A stretch of DNA of 64,000 bases from Dyella sp. 2HG41-7 (GTDB taxonomy: Bacteria > Pseudomonadota > Gammaproteobacteria > Xanthomonadales > Rhodanobacteraceae): positions 2,976,001 through 3,040,000 of the forward strand of contig NZ_JAJEJV010000004.1 in assembly GCF_021390675.1 (NCBI RefSeq). The letters are read 5' to 3'. A model generated the notes under the pieces. The model was given only the letters and a program-made list of their open reading frames with translations, ran no database searches and was not told the DNA's origin. Position numbers and translations under genes: made by a program. Shown here one piece after another: positions 39,105 to 50,656 of the stretch. How positions within the stretch are numbered: the first letter of the stretch is position 1; the number at the start of each line of letters is the position of its first letter.

Positions 39105-40613
39105 TCAGACCTTGTGAACGGCGAGCACTTGCACAAGCTGCGCCACGGAGCTGTCCATTAAATGGGTGAGCGGCTGCGGCCAGATACCCACGGCCAGAAC
39201 CAGCGCTGCAAACGAGCCCAGCACAATGAGTTCGCGTCCGTTGATATCTTTCATTTCGGCCACATGCGGATTGGTGATGTCGCCCCACAACACGCGCTTG
39301 ACCAGCCACAACGTATAAGCCGCGCCGATGATCAGCGTGAAGGCAGCGAACAACGCGATCCACGGATTGGCGCTGAAGCTGGCCAGGATCACCATGAACT
39401 CGCCCACGAAACCGCTGGTGCCCGGCAGGCCGCAGTTGGCCATCGCGAACAACACGTAGAAGAAGCCGAACCACGGCATGACGTTGATCACGCCGCCGTA
39501 ATCCTTGATCAAGCGCGTATGCAGACGGTCGTACAGTACGCCGATGCACGAGAACATCGCGCCCGAGACGAAGCCGTGGGAAATCATCTGCACCATGGCG
39601 CCCTGCATGCCCAGGCGTGCGGCGTCGGTATTGCCCTGCTCACGCACCAGCATAAAGGCGATAAAGATGCCCAGCGTCACGAAGCCCATGTGCGCAACAG
39701 ACGAATACGCCACCAGCTTCTTCATGTCTTCCTGCACCAGCGCGACGTAGCCGATATAGACCACCGCGATCAGGCTAAGCAGAATCACGAGCCACGCGAA
39801 GTGCATCGACGCATCCGGCACGATCGGCAGACTGAAACGCAGGAAACCGTATCCGCCAATCTTCAGCATCACCGCCGCCAGCACCACCGAACCACCGGTC
39901 GGCGCTTCCACGTGCGCATCCGGCAACCATGTATGCACCGGCACCATCGGCACCTTTACGGCAAAGGCGATCAGGAAGGCGAAGAACAGCCAGCTCTGCT
40001 CCTTCATCGTCAGCGGCAGCGTCGCCAGCGTGTGCAGATCGAACGTGCCAGCCTTGAGATACAGATAGATCAGGCCGATCAGCATGAAGATCGAGCCGAG
40101 GAACGTATAAATAAAGAACTTCAAGGTGGCGTACACGCGACGCGGACCACCCCAGATACCGATGAGGATAAACATCGGGATCAGCATCGCTTCGAAGAAC
40201 ACGTAGAACAGCAAGGCGTCGGTGGCGCAGAACACACCGATCATCAGGCCTTCAAGCACCAGCATGGCGGCCATGTACTGATGCGGCTTGTCCTGGATGA
40301 CATCCCAGGCGCCGATGATGACCAGGATGCCGACGAACGTCGTCAACAGAATCAGCGCGACGGAAATGCCGTCGACGCCGAGGCTGTAATGAACGTTGAG
40401 CGCCTCGATCCACATGTGGCTTTCGACCAGCTGCATGCCGGACACATCCGCGTTGTATTGCGGAATGAGGAACAGGCTGATGGCGAAGGTGAGGATGGCC
40501 ATCAACAACGCGAGCCAGCGGGCCGTGTTGGGACGACCGGATCCGGCCAGCAGAACAGGCACCGCGCCTGCGATGGGCAGCCAGATCAGCAGGCTGAGCA
40601 GATGATTAAACAT
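39105..40613 (-). CDS. nuoM: NADH-quinone oxidoreductase subunit M
   Basis: 502 residues, about 14 helices. Antiporter-family phrases are GVDGISVALILLTTFVG, FEAMLIPMFILIGIWGG, FAVKVPMVPVHTWLPDAHVEAPT and AYSSVAHMGFVTLG. It forms the middle proton-pumping module of complex I. It is encoded 14 bases behind nuoL and 12 before nuoN. Confidence 0.96.
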   Translation of the reverse strand: MFNHLLSLLIWLPIAGAVPVLLAGSGRPNTARWLALLMAILTFAISLFLIPQYNADVSGMQLVESHMWIEALNVHYSLGVDGISVALILLTTFVGILVIIGAWDVIQDKPHQYMAAMLVLEGLMIGVFCATDALLFYVFFEAMLIPMFILIGIWGGPRRVYATLKFFIYTFLGSIFMLIGLIYLYLKAGTFDLHTLATLPLTMKEQSWLFFAFLIAFAVKVPMVPVHTWLPDAHVEAPTGGSVVLAAVMLKIGGYGFLRFSLPIVPDASMHFAWLVILLSLIAVVYIGYVALVQEDMKKLVAYSSVAHMGFVTLGIFIAFMLVREQGNTDAARLGMQGAMVQMISHGFVSGAMFSCIGVLYDRLHTRLIKDYGGVINVMPWFGFFYVLFAMANCGLPGTSGFVGEFMVILASFSANPWIALFAAFTLIIGAAYTLWLVKRVLWGDITNPHVAEMKDINGRELIVLGSFAALVLAVGIWPQPLTHLMDSSVAQLVQVLAVHKV

Positions 40614-40627
40614 GGAGCTCGCTTCCC

Positions 40628-42691
40628 TTATTGCCCGACCAACATGTACCCGCCCAAGAGCAGGATCAGACCGAGGATCATCGCAAACGCGTAGTGATAC
40701 AGATAACCGGATTGCAGGCGGCGCACGCCCGACGCAATGCGCTGGATCGTGCTGGCCGAACCGTCGATCAGCACGCCGTCGATCACGGCGGCGTCGCCAC
40801 CCTTCCAGAACATGCGACCCAACGCGACGCCGCCACGGGCAAAGATCGCGAAGTAGATGTCGTCCACAAAGTACTTGCGATCGAGGATCGTCCAGAACGG
40901 CTTGAGGGCGCTCTTGATCTTGTCGGCAAGCCGAAGGTTAAAGAGATAGATGTAGGTAGTGAGTGCGAAAGCAGCCAGCACCAACCAGAACGGCGGTTGA
41001 GCAAAACCTTCAAGACCCGCCTGCCACCACGAATGGAAGTCTTTGCCAATCTCTTCCAGCACGTTGTTGGCCTGATTCACATGAATCGCACCGCCGAACC
41101 AATCGCCATACAGCATCGGCTTTACGGTAAACCAACCCACGAACAGTGACGGAATAGCCAGCAAGATCAGCGGCAACGTCACAACCCACGGCGACTCCTT
41201 CGGCGGATGATGAAGTACGCCGGACTCGTGGTGATCGTGGTCGTCGTGATGATCGTCGTGACCGTGCGCATCGTGATGGTCGTGACCATGATGGTCGTGA
41301 CCATGATGCTCGACGACCTTGAAGCGCTCTTTGCCATGGAAGGTCATATACATCTGGCGGAACGTATACGTCGCCGTTACGAATGCACCAATCAGCACGC
41401 AAAAGTACGCATAGCCCGAACCCCAGCGATGCGACTCGTGTACGGCTTCAATGATGGCGTCCTTCGAGTAAAAACCCGAAAAGAACGGCACGCCGCACAG
41501 CGCCAGCGCGCCGATCCACATAGTGATCCAGGTGATCGGCATGTACTTGCGCAGGCCGCCCATGTAGCGCATGTCCTGCTCATGGTGCATGGCGATGATC
41601 ACCGAACCTGCGCCCAGGAACAGTAGCGCCTTGAAGAACGCGTGCGTCATCAAGTGATACACCGCGCCGGCATAGGCCGACACGCCGAGTGCGACCGTCA
41701 TATAACCCAGCTGCGACAGCGTCGAATAGGCCACCACGCGCTTGATGTCGTTCTGCACGATACCGATCAGGCCGGTGAACAATGCGCCGGTGGCGCCGAT
41801 CACCATCACGAAGCTCAACGCCGTATCCGACAGCTCATAGAACGGCGACATGCGCGCGACCATGAAGATGCCGGCGGTCACCATCGTTGCGGCATGGATC
41901 AGCGCGGAGATAGGGGTCGGGCCTTCCATCGAGTCGGGCAGCCACACATGCAGCGGCACCTGCGCCGACTTACCCATGGCGCCGATAAACAACAGAATGC
42001 AGATCACCGTGGCCGCATCCCACTGCGTGTTCTGGGTAATCGCGAGCGTCTTGCCGACCAGCGTCGGAGCGGCCGCAAACGCAGTGGCGTAATCCAACGT
42101 GCCGAGGAAGTAGAGAATCGCGGCGATGCCGAGCAGGAAGCCGAAGTCGCCCACGCGGTTGACCAGGAACGCCTTGAGGTTCGCGAAAATCGCCGTCGGA
42201 CGCTTGAACCAGAAACCGATCAGCAGGTACGACACCAAGCCCACCGCTTCCCAGCCGAAGAACAGCTGCAGGAAGTTGTTGCTCATCACGAGCATCAACA
42301 TCGAGAAGGTGAACAGCGAGATATAGCTGAAGAAGCGCTGATAGCCGTCGTCGTCGGCCATATAGCCGATGGTGTACACGTGCACCAGCAACGACACGAA
42401 AGTCACCACCACCATCATCATCGCGGTCAGGCGATCAATGAGGAAACCGACGGTCGCGGTGTATTTGCCGATCTCGAACCACGTGTAGATGTTGTGGTTG
42501 TAGACCGGCGCGCCGCCCATCGTGATCTGGTAGAGCACGTAGAACGACAATCCGCAAGAAATCAGCAGACCGAGAATCGTGATGCTGTGCGCCCCGACGC
42601 GACCGATCTGCTTGCCGAGAAACCCGGCGAACAGACAGCCGACGAGCGGCGCCAGCGCGATGGTCAACAGAATGGAGGAGGAAAGTTCCAT
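40628..42691 (-). CDS. nuoL: NADH-quinone oxidoreductase subunit L
   Basis: 687 residues with about 16 helices, including the long lateral helix at the C-terminal end. FFGWEAVGLVSYLLIGFW, GKSAQVPLHVWLPDSMEGPTP and AYSTLSQLGYMTVA are the antiporter motifs. After YMTFHGKERFKVVEHHG, residues of about 460-500 form an unusual hydrophilic loop made almost only of His, Asp and Gly (encoded near 41207-41320). It could bind metal or simply be a repeat expansion. The distal pumping unit of complex I. Confidence 0.96.
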   Translation of the reverse strand: MELSSSILLTIALAPLVGCLFAGFLGKQIGRVGAHSITILGLLISCGLSFYVLYQITMGGAPVYNHNIYTWFEIGKYTATVGFLIDRLTAMMMVVVTFVSLLVHVYTIGYMADDDGYQRFFSYISLFTFSMLMLVMSNNFLQLFFGWEAVGLVSYLLIGFWFKRPTAIFANLKAFLVNRVGDFGFLLGIAAILYFLGTLDYATAFAAAPTLVGKTLAITQNTQWDAATVICILLFIGAMGKSAQVPLHVWLPDSMEGPTPISALIHAATMVTAGIFMVARMSPFYELSDTALSFVMVIGATGALFTGLIGIVQNDIKRVVAYSTLSQLGYMTVALGVSAYAGAVYHLMTHAFFKALLFLGAGSVIIAMHHEQDMRYMGGLRKYMPITWITMWIGALALCGVPFFSGFYSKDAIIEAVHESHRWGSGYAYFCVLIGAFVTATYTFRQMYMTFHGKERFKVVEHHGHDHHGHDHHDAHGHDDHHDDHDHHESGVLHHPPKESPWVVTLPLILLAIPSLFVGWFTVKPMLYGDWFGGAIHVNQANNVLEEIGKDFHSWWQAGLEGFAQPPFWLVLAAFALTTYIYLFNLRLADKIKSALKPFWTILDRKYFVDDIYFAIFARGGVALGRMFWKGGDAAVIDGVLIDGSASTIQRIASGVRRLQSGYLYHYAFAMILGLILLLGGYMLVGQ

Positions 42692-42696
42692 GATGC

Positions 42697-43002
42697 TCAG
42701 CCCTTCATGCTGTCGATTTCGGCGACGTTGACCGTGCTGCGGTTACGGAACAGCAACACCAGAATCGCCAGGCCGATCGCGGATTCCGCGGCAGCCACAG
42801 TGAGAATGAAGAAGACGAAGACCTGACCCGCGACATCGTGATTGAAACGCGAGAAGGCGACGAAATTGATATTGACCGCGAGCAGCATCAACTCGATGGC
42901 CATCAGCAGCACGATGACGTTCTTGCGGTTGATGAACAACCCGGCCACCGAGATGCAGAACAGAATCGCGCCAAGCACGATGTAATGCGAAAGCGTAATC
43001 AT
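42697..43002 (-). CDS. nuoK: NADH-quinone oxidoreductase subunit K
   Basis: 101 residues, three helices. The conserved membrane glutamates used in proton translocation are Glu37 ([14 protein letters not shown]) and Glu73 ([10 protein letters not shown]). It overlaps nuoJ by four bases. Confidence 0.96.
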   Translation of the reverse strand: MITLSHYIVLGAILFCISVAGLFINRKNVIVLLMAIELMLLAVNINFVAFSRFNHDVAGQVFVFFILTVAAAESAIGLAILVLLFRNRSTVNVAEIDSMKG

Positions 43003-43652
43003 GGCTTGGTCTCCTGCGCCGGCGCCGGCTGGCTATCGGCCGGGCGCTCCGCCGCCATCTTGATGATGCGCACGCGATCGCTCGCCTTGACGGCCACCTG
43101 TTCGCTGGCCTGCTGATGACGCGCACCGGTGCGCTGACGCAGCGTCAGAGCGACGGCGGCGATCACGCCCACGGTAAGAATCAGCGCGGCGATTTCGAAC
43201 GGCAGCAGGTACTGCGTATAGAGCGCCATACCGAGCCATGCGGTATTGGACATACCCGCGACCGTCGCCGGGTTATCGCCCATCGTCTGCGCATGCATCA
43301 CGCGCACGCCGATCAGGCCGAGCATTTCCACCAGCATCACCACCGCCACGATCAAACCGACGGGCAGAAACTTGACGAAGCCCTCGCGCAGCTTTTCCTG
43401 ATCGATGTCGAGCATCATCACCACGAACAGGAACAGCACCATCACCGCGCCGACGTAAACCACGATCAGCGCAATGGCGAGGAATTCGGCTTCCGCGAGC
43501 ATCCAGATGCACGCGGTGCTGAAGAAGGTGAGCACGAGAGCCAACACGGCATGCACCGAGTTGCGCAAGGTCACCACCGACAGCGCCGCGATCACCGTAA
43601 CGATGGAGAACGCGTAGAAGCAGACGAGTTGGAACACAGACGGATCGATCAT
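42999..43652 (-). CDS. nuoJ: NADH-quinone oxidoreductase subunit J
   Basis: 217 residues, five helices. [20 protein letters not shown] carries the conserved pi-bulge region of the third helix that gates proton transfer. The C-terminal 45 residues are hydrophilic and longer than in E. coli. The stop overlaps the start of nuoK. Confidence 0.95.
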   Translation of the reverse strand: MIDPSVFQLVCFYAFSIVTVIAALSVVTLRNSVHAVLALVLTFFSTACIWMLAEAEFLAIALIVVYVGAVMVLFLFVVMMLDIDQEKLREGFVKFLPVGLIVAVVMLVEMLGLIGVRVMHAQTMGDNPATVAGMSNTAWLGMALYTQYLLPFEIAALILTVGVIAAVALTLRQRTGARHQQASEQVAVKASDRVRIIKMAAERPADSQPAPAQETKP

Positions 43653-43663
43653 CGATAGTGTCC

Positions 43664-44155
43664 TCAGCGGTAGGCCGCGTCTTGGGCGCGGGCCGCCGCG
43701 ATTTCCGCCTCGAAGCGGTCGCCAATGGCCAGCAATTGCGGCTTGGTCACCACGTTCTCGCCGCGATGCTCAAAGTGATATTCGTGCACGTGCGTTTCGA
43801 CGATCGAGTCCACCGGGCAGCTCTCTTCGCAGAAACCGCAGAAGATGCACTTGAACAAGTCGATGTCGTAACGCGTGGTGCGACGTTGACCGTCGCTCGG
43901 ACGCGGCGCCGAATCGATCGTAATCGCAAGCGCCGGGCACACCGCTTCGCACAGCTTGCACGCGATGCAACGCTCTTCGCCATTGGCGTAGCGACGCAAC
44001 GCATGCAGACCACGAAAGCGGTTCGACTTGGGGATGTGCTCCATCGGATAGCGCATGGTGTACTTGGGGCTGAACATGTACTTCCAGGTCAGCGCCATAC
44101 CTTTGAGCAATTCGATCAGCAGCAGGCTTTTGAAATAGTTGGTAATGCGAGACAT
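43664..44155 (-). CDS. nuoI: NADH-quinone oxidoreductase subunit I
   Basis: 163 residues. Two tetranuclear iron-sulfur clusters are bound by [12 protein letters not shown] (Cys63, 66, 69, 73) and [12 protein letters not shown] (Cys103, 106, 109, 113). They pass electrons toward the N2 cluster in NuoB. ATG 44155 gives the usual N-terminus [20 protein letters not shown]; the open frame extends 24 residues upstream into nuoH sequence. Confidence 0.96.
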   Translation of the reverse strand: MSRITNYFKSLLLIELLKGMALTWKYMFSPKYTMRYPMEHIPKSNRFRGLHALRRYANGEERCIACKLCEAVCPALAITIDSAPRPSDGQRRTTRYDIDLFKCIFCGFCEESCPVDSIVETHVHEYHFEHRGENVVTKPQLLAIGDRFEAEIAAARAQDAAYR

Positions 44156-44163
44156 GGCTTTCT

Positions 44164-45186
44164 TTAGCCCCCCGTGCCGATGTGAACCCAGCCGTAGTAC
44201 TTCATGCAGCCGGCGACGAACACCCACACGATGGCGATGGGAATGAAGACCTTCCAGCCCAGGCGCATGATCTGGTCATAGCGATAGCGCGGGAACGTTG
44301 CACGGAACCACAGGAACAGGAACGCGAAGAAGAAAGCCTTCGCCAGCAGCCAGAGGAAACTGGAATGCCCAAGCACCGGCACGCTTTCCGGGAGCGGGCT
44401 CAACCAGCCGCCCATAAACAGGATCGAAGCGAGGAACGCGACCAGGATCATGTTGGCGTATTCGGCCAAGAAGAACAGCGCGAACGCGGAGCCCGAATAT
44501 TCCACGTGGAAACCGGCCACGATTTCCGATTCGCCTTCCGCCACGTCGAACGGCGCGCGATTGGTTTCCGCCACGCCCGACACGAAATAGACCACGAACA
44601 CCGGGAACAGCGGCCACATAAACCAGTGCGCGATGCTGCCGTTCTGCGCCATCACGATATCGGTGAGGTTGAGGCTACCCGCCAACACCAGCACGCACAC
44701 CAGGCACAGGCCCATCGCCAGTTCGTACGAGATCACCTGCGCGGCCGAACGCATCGCGCCAAGCAACGCATAGCGTGAGTTAGACGCCCAACCGGCGAGG
44801 ATGATGCCGTACACGCCCAGCGAGGTCATCGCGAGCAGATAAAGCAGACCCGCGTTCGCGTTCGACAGCGCAAACTTCGCGCCGAACGGGATCACCGCCC
44901 ATGCGGCCAACGCCGGAATCAACGCCAGCAGCGGCGCCGTGTAATACAGGAACCGGTTGGCACTGGTGGGTAGCACCACTTCTTTGCAGATCAGCTTCAC
45001 CACGTCGGCGAAGGCCTGCAGCAAACCCAGCGGACCCACCTGGTTGGGTCCCATGCGCACGTGCATCCAGCCCAGCACCTTGCGTTCCCAGTACACGTAC
45101 AGGGCTACCGTAATGGTGAGCGGCAGCACGACCGCCAGAACCAGCAGTATCGGAATAAGCAGCTGATGGAGAAGTTGGTCGGCCAT
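44164..45186 (-). CDS. nuoH: NADH-quinone oxidoreductase subunit H
   Basis: 340 residues, eight helices, the heel subunit that forms the quinone chamber with NuoB and Nuo[22 protein letters not shown], the charged loop [20 protein letters not shown] and [20 protein letters not shown] are strongly conserved. It starts three bases after the nuoG stop. Confidence 0.96.
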   Translation of the reverse strand: MADQLLHQLLIPILLVLAVVLPLTITVALYVYWERKVLGWMHVRMGPNQVGPLGLLQAFADVVKLICKEVVLPTSANRFLYYTAPLLALIPALAAWAVIPFGAKFALSNANAGLLYLLAMTSLGVYGIILAGWASNSRYALLGAMRSAAQVISYELAMGLCLVCVLVLAGSLNLTDIVMAQNGSIAHWFMWPLFPVFVVYFVSGVAETNRAPFDVAEGESEIVAGFHVEYSGSAFALFFLAEYANMILVAFLASILFMGGWLSPLPESVPVLGHSSFLWLLAKAFFFAFLFLWFRATFPRYRYDQIMRLGWKVFIPIAIVWVFVAGCMKYYGWVHIGTGG

Positions 45187-45189
45187 GGA

Positions 45190-47517
45190 TTACGCCTTGC
45201 TCAAGGTGATGGCCGCGCCATACGGCGGCAGCGTCGCGGTCGAGTCGTGCGTGGCTTCGATCCACACGGCGCCGTCGGGCACCGTCGCATCGATCACCAG
45301 CGGCAGAACGGCATTCGCCACCTTGACCTGGTTGCCTTCGGCCAAACCGTGACGCTGCGCTTCCTCTGCATTCACGCGCACGGCGGCAGCGCGATTGAGC
45401 GGATGCGCCTGCAACGAGTTGGCGCGGCGAACCACCGCATCGCTGCGATAGATCGGCCAGGTGGCAAGACGGGTGAGGCCCTGCACGGATTTGCGCTCGG
45501 CGAGTCCTTGCTTGGTCGTGGCGCCGTGTTCGGCGATGCCGTCACGCAGACCGGCGATATCGTCAAACTCGAAACCCGGCAGCTTCATTTGGCCGCCGAG
45601 TGCGCGCAGCACCTTCCAGCCGGCGCGCACGTCGTGACCCGGCGCTTTCGCACCCGCTTCCACGCGCTGCGACACGCCATCGACATTCACCAGCGTGCCT
45701 TCGATTTCCGGCAGCAGACCGATTGGGAGAATCACATCGGCGACGTCACGCAATTCCGGCGTTGCGAACGCGGCGAAAGCGACGATGTGCTGCGTGCCGT
45801 GCAATGCATTGGTTACCGCCGAACCGTCGGCGAAGTCGTGCGGCAATTCCAAGCCATACAGAACATACGCCTTGCGCGGCTGCGTCAGCATAGCTTGCGC
45901 ATTGAGACCGCCGTTACCCGGCAGCACGCCGACCTTGGTCAAGCCAACCGCATTGGCGCCAGCGGGCAGTTCGTTGTAAGCGGCGCCCGTGGCCTCCGCG
46001 ATAAAGCCAGCGACGGCGCGCAGCCACGAAGCCTGCGGATGCGTGATCGCGGCTTCGCCGAGAATCACCACGGCCTGCCCCGACTTCAACGCCGCAATCG
46101 CGTTACTGTCTTCTTGATTGCTCGATGCACCGTTGATCGCATCGGCCAGATGCGCAGGCGCCGTCGCGCCACCGGCAACCGCCGCCTTGGCGACCGACAG
46201 CAACGCATCGACCAGCGCTTGCGGCGCGGCGATGGCTTCGCCGGCGAGCTTGTAGTTGAAATGGAATTCCGCCGGATTCACGGCGTATACCTTCGCGCCC
46301 TTCTTCACCGCCTGATGGATGCGGTGATTGAGCAACGGCATTTCATAGCGCAGATTGGAACCCACCAACAGCGCCGCCTTGACCTTATCGACTTCCGCGA
46401 CCGGCATGCCGAACGGCTTCGCGACGGCATCGTCGGCGAAATCGAGCTGACGCAGACGATGATCGATATGCGCGCTGCCGAGGCCGCGTGCCAGGCGAAC
46501 CAGCAAGTCGCCTTCTTCGTTCGTCGTCGACGGATGCACGAGCACGCCCAGGTCGTTGCCCGATACGTCCTTCAATGCTTCAGCCGCCACCGCGAGCGCG
46601 TCGTCCCACGTGGTGCCCTGCCAACGACCGTTGCGCTTCACTTCCGGCGTGCGCACGCGATCGGCCGCGTACAAACCTTCGTAGCTATAACGGTCGCGAT
46701 CGGACAACCAGCATTCGTTGATCGATTCGTTATCGCGCGGCACCGTGCGCAGCACTTCGCCACGGCGCGTGTGCAGCCACACGTTGGAGCCCAGCGCATC
46801 GTGATAACCGATCGACGGCTTGGCGATCAGTTCCCAGGCACGCGCTTTGAACTGGAACGGCTTGTTGGTCAGCGCGCCGACCGGACACACGTCGATAATG
46901 TTGCCCGACAGTTCCGTCTCCAGCGTCTTGCCGATGTACGTGCCGATCTGCAGATTTTCGCCGCGGCTCATGCCGCCGAGTTCATACGTACCGGCGATTT
47001 CGCTGGTGAAGCGCACGCAGCGCGTGCACTGAATGCAGCGCGTCATTTCGGTGGCGACCAGCGAGCCGAGATTTTCGTCGGCGATGGTGCGCTTGCGCTC
47101 GGTGTAGCGCGACACGCTGCGGCCGTAACCCAGCGCCACGTCCTGCAGTTCGCACTCGCCGCCCTGATCGCAGATCGGGCAGTCGAGCGGATGGTTAATC
47201 AGCAGGAATTCCATCACGTCGCGCTGGAATTTCAGCGCTTTCTCGGTGCGCGTGGTGACCTTCATGCCATCGGCCACGGGCGTGGCGCACGCCGGCTGCG
47301 GCTTGGGCATCGGGCGGCCGCCCATTTCCACATCGACCAAGCACATGCGGCAGTTGGCGGCGATGGGAAGTTTGCGGTGATAGCAGAAGCGCGGGATAGC
47401 GATGCCGATGTTGTCGGCCGCTTCGATGATCATCGCGCCTTTGCGGATCTGCGTCGGCTTGCCATCGATTTCGATGTTGACGAGATCCGGCGCGGTATTG
47501 GCTGGCTGCGCACTCAT
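45190..47517 (-). CDS. nuoG: NADH-quinone oxidoreductase subunit G
   Basis: 775 residues. The N-terminal ferredoxin-like domain binds a binuclear cluster (Cys45, 56, 59, 77). A His/Cys tetranuclear site follows (His109, Cys113, 116, 122), and then a [10 protein letters not shown] cluster. The rest is a molybdopterin-oxidoreductase-like domain without cofactor. The length is that of alphaproteobacterial and Xanthomonadales NuoG and shorter than in E. coli. The start overlaps the nuoF stop by four bases. Confidence 0.95.
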   Translation of the reverse strand: MSAQPANTAPDLVNIEIDGKPTQIRKGAMIIEAADNIGIAIPRFCYHRKLPIAANCRMCLVDVEMGGRPMPKPQPACATPVADGMKVTTRTEKALKFQRDVMEFLLINHPLDCPICDQGGECELQDVALGYGRSVSRYTERKRTIADENLGSLVATEMTRCIQCTRCVRFTSEIAGTYELGGMSRGENLQIGTYIGKTLETELSGNIIDVCPVGALTNKPFQFKARAWELIAKPSIGYHDALGSNVWLHTRRGEVLRTVPRDNESINECWLSDRDRYSYEGLYAADRVRTPEVKRNGRWQGTTWDDALAVAAEALKDVSGNDLGVLVHPSTTNEEGDLLVRLARGLGSAHIDHRLRQLDFADDAVAKPFGMPVAEVDKVKAALLVGSNLRYEMPLLNHRIHQAVKKGAKVYAVNPAEFHFNYKLAGEAIAAPQALVDALLSVAKAAVAGGATAPAHLADAINGASSNQEDSNAIAALKSGQAVVILGEAAITHPQASWLRAVAGFIAEATGAAYNELPAGANAVGLTKVGVLPGNGGLNAQAMLTQPRKAYVLYGLELPHDFADGSAVTNALHGTQHIVAFAAFATPELRDVADVILPIGLLPEIEGTLVNVDGVSQRVEAGAKAPGHDVRAGWKVLRALGGQMKLPGFEFDDIAGLRDGIAEHGATTKQGLAERKSVQGLTRLATWPIYRSDAVVRRANSLQAHPLNRAAAVRVNAEEAQRHGLAEGNQVKVANAVLPLVIDATVPDGAVWIEATHDSTATLPPYGAAITLSKA

Positions 47518-48836
47518 GCAGCAACTCCACGTTTTTCGGCGAGCTTGTCTTCGGCCATCGACCGACCATGCTGCACGTAATATTCGAATTCATCCCAGAA
47601 ACGGGCGAGGAAACCTTGCACCGGCCACGCGGCGGCTTCGCCGAACGCGCAGATGGTGTGGCCTTCGATCTGTCCCGCGACGGCTTTCAAGCGATGCAGG
47701 TCGTCCTGCGTGCCCTTGCCTTCCACGATGCGCGTCAGCACGCGGTACATCCAACCGGTACCTTCGCGGCACGGCGTGCACTGACCGCAGGATTCTTTGA
47801 AATAGAAACGCGAGATGCGATGGCAGGCCTTCACCATGCAGGTGGTGTCGTCCATCACGATCACGGCGCCCGAACCCAGACCCGAACCTGCCTTTTGCAG
47901 GCTGTCGTAGTCCATCGTGCATTCCATCATCACGTCGGCAGGCAGCACCTTCATCGACGAACCGCCGGGAATCACGGCCTTGAGCTTGTTGCCGTTGCGC
48001 ACGCCCCCGGCCATTTCAAGCAGATCCTTGAAGGATGTGCCGAGACGGATTTCGAAGTTGCCCGGATTGTTGACGTGACCGGAGACTGAGAAGATCTTCG
48101 GACCGCCATTGTTCGGCTTGCCGAGATTGAGGAACCAGTCGGCGCCGTTGCGCAGGATCGCCGGCACCGACGCATACGTTTCGGTGTTGTTGATCGTGGT
48201 GGGTTTGCCGTACAAACCGAAGTTTGCCGGGAACGGCGGCTTGAAGCGCGGCTGGCCTTTCTTGCCTTCCAGCGATTCCATCAGAGCGGTTTCTTCGCCG
48301 CAGATGTACGCGCCGGCGCCGAGCGCGCCATAGATATCGACGTCGATGCCGGTGCCCTGGATGTTCTTGCCGAGCAGGCCGGCGGCGTACGCTTCCTTCA
48401 GCGCCTCTTCGAAATGCTCGAAAGGTTCATGATGGAATTCGCCGCGCAGATAGTTGTACGCCACGGTGGAACCGGTGGCGTAGCACGCAATGGCCAAGCC
48501 TTCGATCACCGAATGCGGATTGAAGCGCAGAATGTCGCGATCTTTCGCGGTGCCCGGTTCCGATTCGTCGGAGTTGCAGAGAATGTACTTCTGCATGGCG
48601 CCCTTGGGCATGAAGGACCACTTCAAACCCGTGGGAAAGCCTGCACCGCCGCGGCCGCGCAAGTTGCTGTTCTTGACGATATCGACGATCGATGCGGGAT
48701 CGGGTTTTTCGGCGAGGATTTTTTTCCACGCCTTATAACCGTCCATCTGCTCGTAGCTGTCCATCGCCCACGGCTTATCCAAATGCAGCGTGGTGTAGAC
48801 GACCTGATGTTCCTGGGGTGCGGGTCCGACTGACAT
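47514..48836 (-). CDS. nuoF: NADH-quinone oxidoreductase subunit F
   Basis: 440 residues, the NADH-oxidising flavoprotein. [19 protein letters not shown] binds FMN and NADH, and [16 protein letters not shown] and [19 protein letters not shown] are further conserved. The N3 cluster cysteines are in [14 protein letters not shown] and [16 protein letters not shown] 48836 is preferred; a 64-residue upstream extension is a shadow of nuoE. Confidence 0.96.
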   Translation of the reverse strand: MSVGPAPQEHQVVYTTLHLDKPWAMDSYEQMDGYKAWKKILAEKPDPASIVDIVKNSNLRGRGGAGFPTGLKWSFMPKGAMQKYILCNSDESEPGTAKDRDILRFNPHSVIEGLAIACYATGSTVAYNYLRGEFHHEPFEHFEEALKEAYAAGLLGKNIQGTGIDVDIYGALGAGAYICGEETALMESLEGKKGQPRFKPPFPANFGLYGKPTTINNTETYASVPAILRNGADWFLNLGKPNNGGPKIFSVSGHVNNPGNFEIRLGTSFKDLLEMAGGVRNGNKLKAVIPGGSSMKVLPADVMMECTMDYDSLQKAGSGLGSGAVIVMDDTTCMVKACHRISRFYFKESCGQCTPCREGTGWMYRVLTRIVEGKGTQDDLHRLKAVAGQIEGHTICAFGEAAAWPVQGFLARFWDEFEYYVQHGRSMAEDKLAEKRGVAA

Positions 48837-48847
48837 GCCCTGCCCTC

Positions 48848-49375
48848 TCACTTCAAACCGTCGAGAATCTCGTCGACCTTTTCGATCGTGAGACGCTCGT
48901 GGTAGTGACCATTGACCGTCATCGCCGGCGCGTACACGCACGCAGCGATGCATTCTTCTTCCTGCTTGAGATACACGCGACCGTCCGCCGTGCTCTCGCC
49001 AAGCTTGATGCCGAGTTTCTTTTCGCAATGACGCACGATGTCTTCAGCGCCGTTGAGCCAGCACGAGATGTTGGTGCAGATCGCAACGTTGTTGCGCCCG
49101 ACCGGCTTGGTTTCCAGCATCGAATAGAAGCTGGCCACTTCGTACGCCCACACCGCCGGAAGGTCGATGTATTTGGCGACGGCCGTGATCAGCTCGTCCG
49201 TCAGGAAGCCATCGTTCTGCTCTTGCGCGGCGAACAATGCCTGGATCAGCGCCGAGCGCTTGCGATCCGGCGGAAACTTGCCCAACCAATGATCGATGTG
49301 ATGACGCGTATGCTCGGTAAGCACGACGAGCGGATCGATGTGCTTGACCTGCTCGTAATTTCCGGTGGCTTTCAT
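48848..49375 (-). CDS. nuoE: NADH-quinone oxidoreductase subunit E
   Basis: 175 residues. The thioredoxin-like fold binds the off-path N1a cluster through four cysteines in [10 protein letters not shown] and [13 protein letters not shown]. The N-terminal helical part includes [21 protein letters not shown]. It starts at ATG 49375; longer ORF reading into nuoD is not conserved. Confidence 0.95.
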   Translation of the reverse strand: MKATGNYEQVKHIDPLVVLTEHTRHHIDHWLGKFPPDRKRSALIQALFAAQEQNDGFLTDELITAVAKYIDLPAVWAYEVASFYSMLETKPVGRNNVAICTNISCWLNGAEDIVRHCEKKLGIKLGESTADGRVYLKQEEECIAACVYAPAMTVNGHYHERLTIEKVDEILDGLK

Positions 49376-49394
49376 GTGTTCGTATCCTCCGGGC

Positions 49395-50654
49395 TCAGCG
49401 ATCGACTTCGCCGAACACGAGGTCATAAGTGCCGATGACGGCGACCGCGTCGGCCAGCATGTGGCCACGCACGACAGCATCCATCGACGAGAGATGCGCA
49501 AAACCAGGCGCGCGCAGATGCACGCGGAACGGCTTGTTCGCACCGTCGGAAACGAGGTAGCAACCGAATTCGCCCTTCGGCGCTTCGACCGCGGCGTAGG
49601 TTTCGCCGGCCGGCACGCCGTAACCTTCGGTGAAGAGTTTGAAGTGATGAATCAGCGCTTCCATGTCTTCCTTCATGGCTTCGCGCTTGGGCGGCGCAAC
49701 CTTGAAGTTTTCCACCATCACCGGGCCGGGGTTGGCGCGCAGCCATGCCACGCACTGCTTGATGATGCGATTGGACTGGCGCATTTCTTCGACGCGCACC
49801 AGGTAACGGTCGTAGCAGTCGCCGTTGACGCCGACCGGGATGTCGAAATCCATCTCGGCGTACTTCGCGTACGGCTGCTTCTTGCGCAGATCCCACGCAA
49901 TGCCCGAACCGCGCAACATCGCACCCGTCATGCCCCACTGCTGGGCCATTTCCGGCGACACGATGCCGATTCCGACGGTGCGTTGCTTCCAGATGCGGTT
50001 GTTGGTAAGCAGTTCTTCGTACTCGTCGACCTTGGTCGAGAAGTCGGTGGTGAACGCGTCGAGGTAATCGAGCATGGAACCTTCGCGCCAGCTGTTGAGG
50101 CGCTTCAGATCCTTGCCCTTGTGCCACGGCGATTCGCGGTACTGGGACATTTTGCCCGGCAGATCGCGATACACGCCGCCCGGGCGATAGTACGTGGCGT
50201 GCATGCGCGCGCCGGAGACCGCTTCGTAGCAGTCCATCAATTCTTCGCGTTCCCGGAAGGCGTACAGAAACACCGCCATCGCGCCGAGATCGAGCGCGTT
50301 CGAACCCACCCACATCAAATGATTGAGGATGCGCGTGATCTCGTCGAACATCGTACGGATGTACTGCGCACGCACGGGCGCTTCGATGTTCAGCAGCTTT
50401 TCGATCGCAAGCACGTAGGCGTGCTCGTTGCACATCATCGACACGTAATCGAGGCGATCCATGTAACCGATCGACTGATTGAACGGCTTGGATTCGGCCA
50501 GCTTTTCGGTACCACGATGCAGCAGACCGATATGCGGATCGGCACGGACGACGGTCTCGCCGTCCATCTCCAGCACCAGGCGCAACACGCCGTGCGCAGC
50601 AGGGTGCTGCGGGCCGAAGTTCATCGTGTAATTGCGAATTTCTTGTGCGGACAT
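49395..50654 (-). CDS. nuoD: NADH-quinone oxidoreductase subunit D
   Basis: 419 residues, the 49-kDa homologue that lines the quinone site. [19 protein letters not shown] carries the quinone-contacting His, and [19 protein letters not shown]-like loops and the C-terminal DLVFGEVDR are typical. ATG 50654 is chosen with GGGAGAA six bases upstream; a TTG two codons earlier is not needed. It is a separate gene, not fused to nuoC as in E. coli. Confidence 0.96.
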   Translation of the reverse strand: MSAQEIRNYTMNFGPQHPAAHGVLRLVLEMDGETVVRADPHIGLLHRGTEKLAESKPFNQSIGYMDRLDYVSMMCNEHAYVLAIEKLLNIEAPVRAQYIRTMFDEITRILNHLMWVGSNALDLGAMAVFLYAFREREELMDCYEAVSGARMHATYYRPGGVYRDLPGKMSQYRESPWHKGKDLKRLNSWREGSMLDYLDAFTTDFSTKVDEYEELLTNNRIWKQRTVGIGIVSPEMAQQWGMTGAMLRGSGIAWDLRKKQPYAKYAEMDFDIPVGVNGDCYDRYLVRVEEMRQSNRIIKQCVAWLRANPGPVMVENFKVAPPKREAMKEDMEALIHHFKLFTEGYGVPAGETYAAVEAPKGEFGCYLVSDGANKPFRVHLRAPGFAHLSSMDAVVRGHMLADAVAVIGTYDLVFGEVDR

Positions 50655-50656
50655 GC

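Noticed and set aside
45061-47580. 839-codon open frame antisense to nuoG
   Set aside because: Same shadow pattern over a well-supported complex I gene, with no ribosome site.
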